This document shows, in pieces, positions 56,627-64,000 of a DNA stretch of 64,000 bases (within the stretch, counting starts at the first letter, position 1; every line of letters begins with the position of its first letter). The DNA is from Pseudomonas kermanshahensis. Its GTDB lineage: Bacteria; Pseudomonadota; Gammaproteobacteria; Pseudomonadales; Pseudomonadaceae. Under the pieces are notes generated by a model. The model searched no databases, had not been told where the DNA came from, and saw only the letters and a program-made list of their open reading frames with translations. The stretch spans positions 4,760,001 through 4,824,000 of the forward strand of contig NZ_JABWRY020000001.1 in NCBI RefSeq assembly GCF_014269205.2, given 5' to 3'. The translations under genes and the position numbers were made by a program.

Positions 56627-57487
56627 TCATTCCTCGCGAGGCTTCACCACCACCGTACACGTCGTCCCCGCCGCCAGCAAAAACCCTTCCGGCACTTCAT
56701 CGATGTGGATCCGCACCGGCACACGCTGCGCCAACCGCACCCAGTTGAAGGTCGGGTTCACATCGGCGATCAGCTCGCGGCTCTGGGGGTTGTCGCGGTC
56801 ATAAATACCGCGGGCAATGCTCTCTACGTGGCCTTTGATGCGCTCGCCGCTCATCATCTGCAGCTCGGCCTGGTCACCCACCTTCACGTGCGGCAGCTTG
56901 GTCTCTTCGAAGAAGCCATAAACCCAAAACGAGTTCTCGTCGACCACAGCCATCACCGGCTCACCGGTGCGCGCATAGTCGCCCTTGTGGATGTTCAGGT
57001 TGGTCACATAACCGTCTACCGTGGCCACGATGTGCGTGCGCTTGAGGTTCAGCTCTGCGGCCGCCAGTTCGGCCAGGGCCTGTTGATAATCCGCCTGGGC
57101 CGAGTTGGCGATGTTGCTGGCGTCGTCGCGGTTTTCTTTGGAGATCACCAGGTTGTCCATGTCGGCGCGGCGCTTGGCGTTGACCTTGCGCATTTCCCAG
57201 GTGGCCTTGCGCGAGGCAACCAGCGCCTTGGCCTGGTCGACGGCCATTTGGTAGTGCTCAGGGTCGATCTGGATCAACAGGTCGCCCTTCTTCACCCGCT
57301 GGTTGTCCTTGACCGGTACACCCACCACGTAGCCGGGCACGTCGGCAGCGACGTTGATGATGTCGGCACGCACACGCCCGTCGCGGGTCCAGGGCGTGGT
57401 CATGTAGTGCAGCCACAACTGGCGGCCGATCGCCACGGCGGCCACCAGCACCAGCAGGGTGGCGATCAGGCTGAAGAACTTTTTCAT
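56627..57487 (-). CDS. Efflux periplasmic adaptor (AaeA/HlyD-like)
   Basis: The 286-residue membrane fusion protein has an N-terminal anchor (FFSLIATLLVLVAAVAIGRQLWLHY, residues 3-27). The lipoyl region is RVRADIINVAADVPGYVVGVPVKDNQRVKKGDLLIQID, and RTHIVATVDGYVTNLNIHKGDYARTGEPVMAVVDENSFWVYGFFEETKL closes it. Short compared with EmrA and typical of AaeA, the aromatic-acid efflux adaptor. Last gene of the four-gene unit with FUSC transporter and channel. Confidence 0.92.
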   Translation of the reverse strand: MKKFFSLIATLLVLVAAVAIGRQLWLHYMTTPWTRDGRVRADIINVAADVPGYVVGVPVKDNQRVKKGDLLIQIDPEHYQMAVDQAKALVASRKATWEMRKVNAKRRADMDNLVISKENRDDASNIANSAQADYQQALAELAAAELNLKRTHIVATVDGYVTNLNIHKGDYARTGEPVMAVVDENSFWVYGFFEETKLPHVKVGDQAELQMMSGERIKGHVESIARGIYDRDNPQSRELIADVNPTFNWVRLAQRVPVRIHIDEVPEGFLLAAGTTCTVVVKPREE

Positions 57488-57497
57488 CGAAGGTTTC

Positions 57498-57713
57498 TCA
57501 CCAGTAGACAGACAGCGCGAGGGCGCCGAAAAGGCAGACGAACAGGCTCAGGCGCAGCAGCGCCGGGTGCCAGAAAAAGCGGTAGCCGTCATGGCTGGCG
57601 ATGAAGCGGTCCAGGCCCCAGGCCAGGCCCAGGGCGAACAGGAACATCAAGGTCATGGTGGGCATGTACACGCCATGGAAGGCGATTTCACGAGGCATGA
57701 TTTCACGGGGCAT
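57498..57713 (-). CDS. DUF1656 small membrane protein (AaeX-like)
   Basis: The 71-residue protein has two transmembrane helices (MTLMFLFALGLAWGLDRFI and LRLSLFVCLFGALALSVYW). It is the AaeX-type partner regularly found between FUSC transporters and their adaptors. There are two starts. ATG 57713 gives MPREIMPREI from a tandem 15-nt near-duplication and overlaps the FUSC stop by 11 nt. ATG 57698 uses the second copy and begins five nt after that stop. Function unknown; the neighbourhood suggests a subunit of the efflux complex. Confidence 0.85.
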   Translation of the reverse strand: MPREIMPREIAFHGVYMPTMTLMFLFALGLAWGLDRFIASHDGYRFFWHPALLRLSLFVCLFGALALSVYW

Positions 57714-59880
57714 GGTGCAGTCCTTTCGCCGGTGCCAGCGGCGACTGTGGGTCCAGTAGGGAAGAACGGATGAAGTGCAAGTAGCTTTGCGCGCGGCGCA
57801 GCACAGAGGTGTCGAAGTGCCGGGCGAAGGGTTCGTCGGTGGCCTGCACGCGGCTGATGGCATGGTCCACCGCCACCAGTGCGCGCTCGTGGTTGCTGGC
57901 GCTGGGCTGCAGGAACAAACGCGCCAGGGCGCGGCCCATGACGCGGATGGCCTGGCGCCATGGCTGCGACTCGGCGTAGGCCGGGTGGATCGGGGCGCGG
58001 GCCTGTTCCTTGCGCAGCTCGATGATGGCGTGGCCGATTTCCAGCACGGTGAACATCCAGCCCATCAGCTCGCTCTGCACCTTCGGCTTGCCGGCAGCCA
58101 GGCCATAGGCTTGGTGCAGCAGGTCACGGGTGCGGCTCTCGAAGGCCGAACCCAAGCCGCGCAAGCGGCCACTGATGGCGAACAGCACCTGTTCACGCAG
58201 TTCCTGCTCCAGCCGGCTCCACAGCCAGCGGCTGTTGGGCGGCAGGATGATCGCCCCGGCCGCGGCGCAGACGAACATGCCGATGACCATGCCGATGTAG
58301 TCGTTGATGAAGGTGTAAGGGTCGTAGACGGTCAGGTTGTTGGGCACCGAACCGATGGCGAAAAACACCAGCAAACCGATGCCGTAACCGGCATACGCGG
58401 GCCGCGAAGACAGGAATGCCCCCAGCACGAAGACCGGTGCCAGGACCATGCACAGCAGCGGGAATCCGTCGATCCAGGGGAACACGAAGAAGGTTTCGAA
58501 GAACCCGACGAAGGCCCCGATCGCCGTGCCGCAGGCCATCTGGAACGACATGCGCTTGGGGTTGGGCGAGGCCGCCGACAAGCCCACCGTGACCGTGGCG
58601 ATCAGCGTCATCATGGCGCCGCTGGGCCAGTCGCTGAGCAACCAGTAACTGCCCAGCAGCAACAGCACCGCCGAGGCGCGCACGCCAGCAGCCAACGACA
58701 CCAGCCAGCTGGTCTGCGCCACATAGGGCTCGTCCCACTGCTCGCGCTCGTGCTTGTGCACGGCCAGCGAGGCATGGGTCTCGGCGTAGCTGAACATCTC
58801 GTCGACAAAGCGATACAGCAGCTCGAAGGCGGTGTGGAAGTCGAGCAGGTCGGAGTCGCTGGGGTTGGTTTGCTGGTACTCGGCGCGCAAGCCACGCACC
58901 TGGGCTTGCAGGCCCTCCTTGTAGGCGGCCAGCTCAAGCGTCAGACGCAGCGCGTCCGAATCGGTCAAGGCGCGGCCCACGTAGGGCTGAAGCAGTTCGA
59001 CCAAGGTGTCCAGGCCCGGCTCGATGGCGCTGACGATCTGCAGCGGGCCACGGGCGCGCAGGCGTTCGAGCAGCCGGTGCAGGGCATTGAAGCGCGTGGT
59101 GATGGCCATGAACTCGCTGTTCATGCGCACCAACCGGCCACTGCGCCTGCGCATGTGCGGGTCTTCGAAGGCGGTGACATTACGCAGGCTTTCCAGGCCA
59201 ACAGCCTCGGCGATGAAGCGCACGTTGCTGCTTTCAAAGCGGTCGCGCTGGCTGTCACCACGCAAAGCTTCGACTACGACGCCAGCGAACACACCGAAGC
59301 GCTGGTAGAGGGCGTTACGCATGGCCGCGCTGGCCGACTGCGGCAGGATCGCGGCGCTGACGAACGTTGAAACGAGAATCCCCAGGGCGATTTCCAGCAC
59401 CCGCCACACGGCCGCCATAAAGGCTTGGTCGGGGTGCTCCAGTACCGGCAAGCCGATCATCGCCGCGGTGTAGCCGGCCAGCACGAAGCCATAGGCGCGG
59501 AAGGTGCGGTAGCGCATCGCGCCAGCCGAACACAGGCCGACCCACAGGGCCAGGCTGGGCAGGAACAGCTCGGTGTTTTGCGGGAAAATGGCGATCAGCG
59601 CGACCATCATCGCCGAGCCTGCCAGGGTGCCGAGCACCCGGTAGAAACTCTTGGCGAACACGTGGCCGCTTTGCGGCTGCATGACGATGAACACGGTGAT
59701 CATTGCCGTGCGCGGCTGCGGCAGTTCCAGGCGCATGGCCAGCCACAGGGTGATGAAGGCGGCGGCCAGCACCTTGAAGATGTAGACCCAAGTCACGCCA
59801 TCGGTGCGCGCCCAGGCAAAGAAGCCCCGGCGCCACTCCAGGCTCTGCAGCCAGCGCACGGGCAGGCTTGAGGTGCTCAT
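57703..59880 (-). CDS. FUSC-family inner-membrane efflux protein (AaeB/fusaric acid resistance-like)
   Basis: The 725-residue protein has two hydrophobic blocks, an N-terminal one (about residues 28-190) and a central one (about 405-550), each with several helices, separated and followed by cytoplasmic helical domains. RTAMITVFIVMQPQSGHVFAKSFYRVLGTLAGS (about residues 58-92) is the FUSC signature. AaeB exports p-hydroxybenzoate and related acids in E. coli; fusaric acid is another known FUSC substrate. It overlaps the channel gene by four bases. Confidence 0.94.
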   Translation of the reverse strand: MSTSSLPVRWLQSLEWRRGFFAWARTDGVTWVYIFKVLAAAFITLWLAMRLELPQPRTAMITVFIVMQPQSGHVFAKSFYRVLGTLAGSAMMVALIAIFPQNTELFLPSLALWVGLCSAGAMRYRTFRAYGFVLAGYTAAMIGLPVLEHPDQAFMAAVWRVLEIALGILVSTFVSAAILPQSASAAMRNALYQRFGVFAGVVVEALRGDSQRDRFESSNVRFIAEAVGLESLRNVTAFEDPHMRRRSGRLVRMNSEFMAITTRFNALHRLLERLRARGPLQIVSAIEPGLDTLVELLQPYVGRALTDSDALRLTLELAAYKEGLQAQVRGLRAEYQQTNPSDSDLLDFHTAFELLYRFVDEMFSYAETHASLAVHKHEREQWDEPYVAQTSWLVSLAAGVRASAVLLLLGSYWLLSDWPSGAMMTLIATVTVGLSAASPNPKRMSFQMACGTAIGAFVGFFETFFVFPWIDGFPLLCMVLAPVFVLGAFLSSRPAYAGYGIGLLVFFAIGSVPNNLTVYDPYTFINDYIGMVIGMFVCAAAGAIILPPNSRWLWSRLEQELREQVLFAISGRLRGLGSAFESRTRDLLHQAYGLAAGKPKVQSELMGWMFTVLEIGHAIIELRKEQARAPIHPAYAESQPWRQAIRVMGRALARLFLQPSASNHERALVAVDHAISRVQATDEPFARHFDTSVLRRAQSYLHFIRSSLLDPQSPLAPAKGLHHAP

Positions 59881-61406
59881 TTGGCGTTATCCGGCTGCTT
59901 GTCGAAAATGGCCAGGGTGGCCGGGGTTTTCGGTGCGGCCTGGCGCTCTTGCTCCGGCACGTCCTTGCCCGCTTGCAGGCCACCCCCAAGGGCGGTGACC
60001 AGCTCGGCATGGGCGATCAGGCGGGCGGCCTGCACCTGCTGCTGTACCTGCTGCTGACGGAACAGCAAGGTCTGCGCGTTGAGCACGTTGAGGTAGTCGG
60101 TCAGGCCGCGCTGGAAGGCGACCATGGCGATGTCGTAGGTCTTTTGCGCGGCGGCGACCGATTCGGCGGCAAAGTGCGATTGCTCTTTCATCGACTCGCG
60201 GCGGATCAACTGGTCGGAGATGTTCTTCAATGCACCGACCACGGTCTGGTTGTAGCGCGCGACGGCCATGTCATAGCCCGCTGAAGCGACGCCCAGTTGC
60301 GAGCGCAGGCGGCCGCCGTCGAAGACCGGCAGGCTGATTGCCGGGCCGACGTTGTAGTTGAACTTGCGCCCGGTGAGAAACTCCAGCGGGCCGCCGCCGG
60401 TGGCCATGAAACCGAGGCTGCCGACCAGGTCGACATTGGGGAAGAAGCCGGCATGCGCGACGTCGATGCCACGCGCTTGCGCGGCCACCTGCCAACGGCT
60501 GGCGACCACGTCCGGGCGCTGGCCGACCAGCTCGGCGGGCAGCGCCGATGGCAGCATGAGCGGGGCGCCAAGGGTCAGGGTCGGGCGCTGGATCTGCGCC
60601 CCCTCCCCTGGCCCCTTGCCGGCCAACGCAGCAAGCTGGTTGCGGGTCAGGGCGATCTCTTCGTCAAGGCTGTCGAGCTGACGATGGGTTTCGGGCAGCG
60701 GCGCTTCGGCCTGGCTGACTTCGAAATGGGTGCCGATGCCTGCGTCCAGCCGACGCTTGGCCAGGGCCAGGATCTGCTCCTGCTGCTCGAGTTCAGCCTT
60801 GACGATATCGCGCTGGGCGAAGTGCAGGCTTAGCTGGATATAGGCACGCACCACGTTGTTCTGGAGTTCGAGCTGCGCCTGGCGAGCCTCGGCCACACTC
60901 ATGTGCGCCTGGTCCACAGCCTGCTCGCTGGCATTGCGCTCGCGGCCCCAGAGGTCGAGGGCATAGCTGAAGCCGATGGCGGCGTTGTTGTCCCAGGTAT
61001 TGGCGCCCGACAGTGCGCCAGGGCCGTAGAACTGATCCTCGGGCCAGTTGTGGCGCTTGAGTGTGGCCTGGCCGTTGGCTTGCAGCTTTTCTGCCGACTC
61101 GACCACACCGGCCATGGCCTTGGCCTCGCGCACCCGCGCCAGGGCCATGGCCAGGTTCGGGCTGCCCTCGACGGCCAATGCGACCCAGCGGTTCAGCTGG
61201 GGGTCGCGATAGGCCTGCCACCACTGCTGGTCGGGCCAGTGCGCGTCGGTGGCCGCTTCGCGTATCGCCGCGTCGGTGGTCAGGGTATTGGCGTGTAATG
61301 TCTTGCTTTGCGGGGCAATGCCCCAGGTTCCGATACAGCCGCTCAAGGTGAGGGTAAGGGCACAGGCACTGAACACTTGAAGCGTTCTGATGATGCGACG
61401 CGGCAC
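59877..61406 (-). CDS. Efflux outer-membrane factor lipoprotein (NodT family)
   Basis: The 509-residue TolC-like channel has a lipoprotein signal (FSACALTLTLSGC, lipobox LSGC about residue 23). RWVALAVEGSPNLAMALARVREAKA and QAEAPLPETHRQLDSLDEEIALTRNQLAALAGKGPGEGA are the repeated helix pairs of the family. First gene of the four-gene aromatic-acid-type efflux operon (channel, FUSC, DUF1656, adaptor). Divergent from a LysR gene, with 191 nt between. Confidence 0.93.
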   Translation of the reverse strand: MPRRIIRTLQVFSACALTLTLSGCIGTWGIAPQSKTLHANTLTTDAAIREAATDAHWPDQQWWQAYRDPQLNRWVALAVEGSPNLAMALARVREAKAMAGVVESAEKLQANGQATLKRHNWPEDQFYGPGALSGANTWDNNAAIGFSYALDLWGRERNASEQAVDQAHMSVAEARQAQLELQNNVVRAYIQLSLHFAQRDIVKAELEQQEQILALAKRRLDAGIGTHFEVSQAEAPLPETHRQLDSLDEEIALTRNQLAALAGKGPGEGAQIQRPTLTLGAPLMLPSALPAELVGQRPDVVASRWQVAAQARGIDVAHAGFFPNVDLVGSLGFMATGGGPLEFLTGRKFNYNVGPAISLPVFDGGRLRSQLGVASAGYDMAVARYNQTVVGALKNISDQLIRRESMKEQSHFAAESVAAAQKTYDIAMVAFQRGLTDYLNVLNAQTLLFRQQQVQQQVQAARLIAHAELVTALGGGLQAGKDVPEQERQAAPKTPATLAIFDKQPDNAK

Positions 61407-61543
61407 AGCTGCGATTTCCCGAGGAAGAGGTGGAGGGGCCGGGCAATTCTAGGGGGCGGCAGGACTGGCGATAAGCGCATATTCCTGCGAATCTTTGTTA
61501 CCAAACGCGCGATAATCAGCCTTTGGTCGAAGGCATCTTTTAA

Positions 61544-61557
61544 TAACTTCGTCGTTA
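61544..61557. promoter_or_regulatory. TAACTTCGTCGTTA inverted repeat between the FUSC operon and its LysR gene
   Basis: TAAC-TTCGTC-GTTA with a T-N12-A frame lies 41 nt upstream of the LysR start in the divergent promoter region. Candidate LysR operator by position. Confidence 0.4.
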
Positions 61558-61597
61558 CTTCGTGACACAATTTTGTCCTCTACCTTGAGAGTGACCC

Positions 61598-62545
61598 ATG
61601 GACACCCTGCAAAATATGCGTGCTTTCAGTTGCGTAGCCCAGCTTGGCAGCTTCACGGCTGCTGCGGCGCAACTGGATACGACCACCGCGAACGTGTCGC
61701 GGGCGGTCTCCAATCTGGAAGCCCATCTGCAAACTCGGCTGCTCAACCGTACTACCCGCCGCATCGCGCTGACCGAGGCCGGCAAGCGCTACCTGATGCG
61801 CTGCGAACAGATTCTTACCTACGTTGAAGAAGCCGAGGCCGAGGCCAGCGACGCCCATGCCCGCCCGGCTGGGCAATTGAAGGTTCACTCCATGACCGGG
61901 GTGGGCCAACACTTCGTGGTCGATGCCATTGCCCGCTACCGTGAATCGCACCCGGACGTGACCTTCGACCTGACCATGGCCAACCGCGTGCCGGACCTGC
62001 TCGATGAGGGCTACGACGTGTCCATCGTGCTGGCCACCGAGCTGCCGGACTCGGGCTTCGTGTCACAGCGTTTGGGGATCACCTACAGCATCGTCTGCGC
62101 CTCGCCCGACTACATCGTGCGCAACGGCATCGCACACAAGCCTGCCGACCTGCTCAAGCACGCCTGCCTGCGCATGGTCAGCCCGGTGATCCCGCTGGAG
62201 AAGTGGCTGTTCGACGGCCCGGAAGGCCAGGAAATGGTCAACATCACCAGCTCGCCGTTCCAGGTGAACACCGCCGACGCCATGAAAACCGCGATTCGCA
62301 GTGGCATGGGCGTGGGCGTGCTGCCGATCTATTCGGCCATCGACGGGCTGCGTGACGGCAGCCTGGTGCGGGTGCTGCCCGAGTATCGGCTGCAAGAGCT
62401 GAACCTGTACGCCATCTATCCGTCGCGCCAGTACCTGGATGCCAAGATCAAGACCTGGGTCGAGTACCTGCGCAATTCGCTGCCGGAAATTCTGGCAGCG
62501 CATGAGGCAGACCTGAAAACCCATCAGGTGCAGATCGCCAACTGA
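61598..62545 (+). CDS. LysR-family regulator, divergent from the FUSC efflux operon
   Basis: The 315-residue protein has an N-terminal helix-turn-helix (MRAFSCVAQLGSFTAAAAQLDTTTANVSRAVSNLEAHLQTRLLNRTTRRIALTEAGKRYL, residues 7-66) and an effector-binding domain (about 90-300). Divergent arrangement with the channel-FUSC-DUF1656-adaptor operon mirrors AaeR-aaeXAB in E. coli, so an aromatic acid is a reasonable guess for the inducer. Confidence 0.9.
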   Translation: MDTLQNMRAFSCVAQLGSFTAAAAQLDTTTANVSRAVSNLEAHLQTRLLNRTTRRIALTEAGKRYLMRCEQILTYVEEAEAEASDAHARPAGQLKVHSMTGVGQHFVVDAIARYRESHPDVTFDLTMANRVPDLLDEGYDVSIVLATELPDSGFVSQRLGITYSIVCASPDYIVRNGIAHKPADLLKHACLRMVSPVIPLEKWLFDGPEGQEMVNITSSPFQVNTADAMKTAIRSGMGVGVLPIYSAIDGLRDGSLVRVLPEYRLQELNLYAIYPSRQYLDAKIKTWVEYLRNSLPEILAAHEADLKTHQVQIAN

Positions 62546-62629
62546 GAAACATGCTGCATTCAGGGGAGGAGCAATGGTAGGTTGCTAACCATTGCTTCCA
62601 GCGCCAGGACCATGGGAGGGCGATGCCCT

Positions 62630-62692
62630 CCATTCGCAGCACAAGGCTGCTCCTACAGCGACCTTTGTAGGAGCAGCCTTGTGCTGCGAATG
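62630..62692. repeat. REP pair, GCAGCACAAGGCTGCTCCTACA family
   Basis: Perfect inverted units (CATTCGCAGCACAAGGCTGC..., loop GCGACCTT, then the complement) lie between LysR and the 2-ketoacid reductase. Closest to the copies at 3.7, 15.2 and 17.5 kb. Confidence 0.92.
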
Positions 62693-62747
62693 ACCGCAAC
62701 GCGGTCAACTGCCTGGCAGTCCACCCTAGCCTTGCAGAGAGTTGCCG

Positions 62748-63722
62748 ATGAAAAAGACCGTCCTGGCCTTCAGCCGCATCACCCCGGCCATGGCCGAGCG
62801 CCTGCAACAAGACTTCAACGTGATCCTGCCGAACCCCAAGCTCGGCGACATCAACGCCCAATTCAACGAAGCCCTGCCCGAGGCCCACGGCCTGATCGGC
62901 GTCGGCCGTAAGCTTGGCCGTGCGCAACTCGAAGGCGCGGCCAAGCTTGAAGTGGTCTCCAGCGTCTCGGTCGGCTACGACAACTATGACGTCGACTACT
63001 TCAATGAACGCGGCATCGCCCTGACCAACACCCCCGACGTACTCACCGAAAGCACCGCAGACCTGGGCTTCTCGCTGATCATGGGCTGCGCCCGGCGCAC
63101 GGCCGAGCTGGATGCCTGGACCAAGGCCGGCCAGTGGCAAGCCACCGTCGGCCCGGCGCACTTCGGCAGCGATGTGCACGGCAAGACCTTGGGCATCGTC
63201 GGCATGGGCAACATCGGCGCCGCCGTTGCCCGCCGCGGCCGGTTCGGGTTCAACATGCCGGTCATCTATACCGGCAACAGCCGCAAGGCTGCACTGGAGC
63301 AAGAGCTGGGGGCGCAGTTCCGCAGCCTGGAGCAACTGCTGGCCGAAGCCGATTTCGTCTGCATCGTGGTGCCGTTGTCGGAGGCCACCCGCAAGCTGAT
63401 CGGTGCACGGGAGCTGAAGCTGATGAAGCCAAGCGCCTTCCTCATCAACATCGCCCGCGGCCCGGTGGTCGATGAAGCAGCACTGATCGAAGCCCTGCAG
63501 AACGGCACCATTCGCGGTGCCGGCCTGGATGTGTACGAGAAGGAACCGCTGAGCGATTCGCCACTGTTCAAACTGCCCAACGCCCTGACCCTGCCGCACA
63601 TCGGCTCGGCCACCGCAGAAACCCGCGAGGCCATGGCCAACCGGGCGATGGACAACCTGCGTGCGGCGCTGCTGGGTGAACGGCCGCGGGATCTGGTGAA
63701 CCCGCAGGTGTGGAAGCACTAA
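62748..63722 (+). CDS. 2-ketogluconate / glyoxylate-hydroxypyruvate reductase (D-2-hydroxyacid dehydrogenase)
   Basis: The 324-residue enzyme reduces 2-ketoacids with NAD(P)H. The Rossmann motif is GKTLGIVGMGNIGAAVARRG (about residues 146-165). Catalytic Arg is in INIARGPVVDEAAL, Glu in DVYEKEPL, and His in TLPHIGSAT. The remaining substrate residues are family-like, as in GhrB/TkrA. An upstream MPM start exists, but ATG 62748 after GAGAG gives the family N-terminus (MKKTVLAFSRI). P. putida has a 2-ketogluconate reductase of this kind; the substrate cannot be decided from the sequence. Confidence 0.88.
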   Translation: MKKTVLAFSRITPAMAERLQQDFNVILPNPKLGDINAQFNEALPEAHGLIGVGRKLGRAQLEGAAKLEVVSSVSVGYDNYDVDYFNERGIALTNTPDVLTESTADLGFSLIMGCARRTAELDAWTKAGQWQATVGPAHFGSDVHGKTLGIVGMGNIGAAVARRGRFGFNMPVIYTGNSRKAALEQELGAQFRSLEQLLAEADFVCIVVPLSEATRKLIGARELKLMKPSAFLINIARGPVVDEAALIEALQNGTIRGAGLDVYEKEPLSDSPLFKLPNALTLPHIGSATAETREAMANRAMDNLRAALLGERPRDLVNPQVWKH

Positions 63723-63742
63723 GCGTTTTCAACTGTTTTTAT

Positions 63743-63776
63743 CGCGCCGTTCGCAAAGCTACTGGCGAATGGCGCG
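63743..63776 (+). terminator. Hairpin after the 2-ketoacid reductase
   Basis: CGCGCCGTTCGC pairs with GCGAATGGCGCG (one G-T pair), 20 nt after the stop. Confidence 0.55.
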
Positions 63777-63944
63777 CGCCCTCTGCCCACGCCCCTTGCG
63801 ATAAGCGAGCAATCTGAAACAACTCGCTTATTGGCCCATTGCCAACGCTACGTACCTATCATTTTTGCTAGGTGACACCCGCGACACCTCAGATTAACAA
63901 TGCAGAAGAACACCACCTTCATTGCTATTCTGAGGACTACCCAC

Positions 63945-64000
63945 GTGAAAAATTTCAACCCTATTTTTCGAGACATTCAATTTGATGACGTTGTAGAGAT
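63945..64000 (+). CDS. Unrecognised gene, N-terminus only
   Basis: GTG 63945, nine nt after TGAGGA, begins VKNFNPIFRDIQFDDVVE and runs off the right edge. AT-rich codons contrast with the reductase. The upstream region contains TTTTTGCTAGGTGACACCC, similar to TGCTAGGTGGAACACCC near 47.2 kb. No function can be assigned. Confidence 0.5.
   Translation, partial: MKNFNPIFRDIQFDDVVE

Overview
The window looks like chromosomal DNA of a Pseudomonas putida-group bacterium. Coding is dense and GC-rich. There is a complete alginate operon, an aapJQMP amino-acid importer, mdeA/mdeR methionine catabolism genes very close to those described in P. putida, and paired REP elements of the P. putida type in at least eleven places. 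From memory the gene order resembles the P. putida KT2440 stretch running from petA through the alg operon to a 2-ketogluconate reductase, but I could not align it.

Layout. 1-9.4 kb is mostly housekeeping: the 5' end of petA, rpsI-rplM, tas, an AraC/GlxA-type regulator, zapE, trpS, a small hydrolase, zapG (yhcB), and the divergent mdeA/mdeR pair. 9.5-12.1 kb is an accessory island with lower GC: an S-type-pyocin/colicin-like DNase gene carrying a -1 frameshift, followed by an intact immunity gene. 12.2-29.5 kb holds cysNC-cysD, a Nif3-family gene, algW, the aap operon with a sigma-54 promoter, an esterase, rhlB, moaCDE, a PhoH-family gene, a polysaccharide deacetylase and yaaA.

29.5-46.6 kb is the alginate cluster (algD-8-44-K-E-G-X-L-I-J-F-A). 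An AlgU-type promoter lies about 440 bp upstream of algD, and a strong hairpin closes the operon. A complete REP pair sits inside the 5' end of algK, so the lipoprotein N-terminus is partly REP-encoded. A second REP pair separates algL from algI. 46.6-48.1 kb holds two related genes of unknown function.

48.3-63.7 kb holds a small membrane protein, an SDR, two tripartite efflux operons each next to a LysR regulator, a universal stress protein, a PrlF/YhaV toxin-antitoxin pair with stacked palindromes, and a 2-ketoacid reductase. The window ends at the first 18 codons of an unrecognised gene.

Links between genes. AlgW (16.3 kb) belongs to the protease family that releases AlgU, and a candidate AlgU promoter drives algD, so sensor-side and output-side parts of the envelope-stress/alginate circuit are both present. 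The LysR gene at 54-55 kb and the adjacent DHA2 efflux operon share a nearly identical 17-bp palindrome upstream. I saw no rRNA or tRNA genes, no CRISPR array, and no insertion-sequence transposase.
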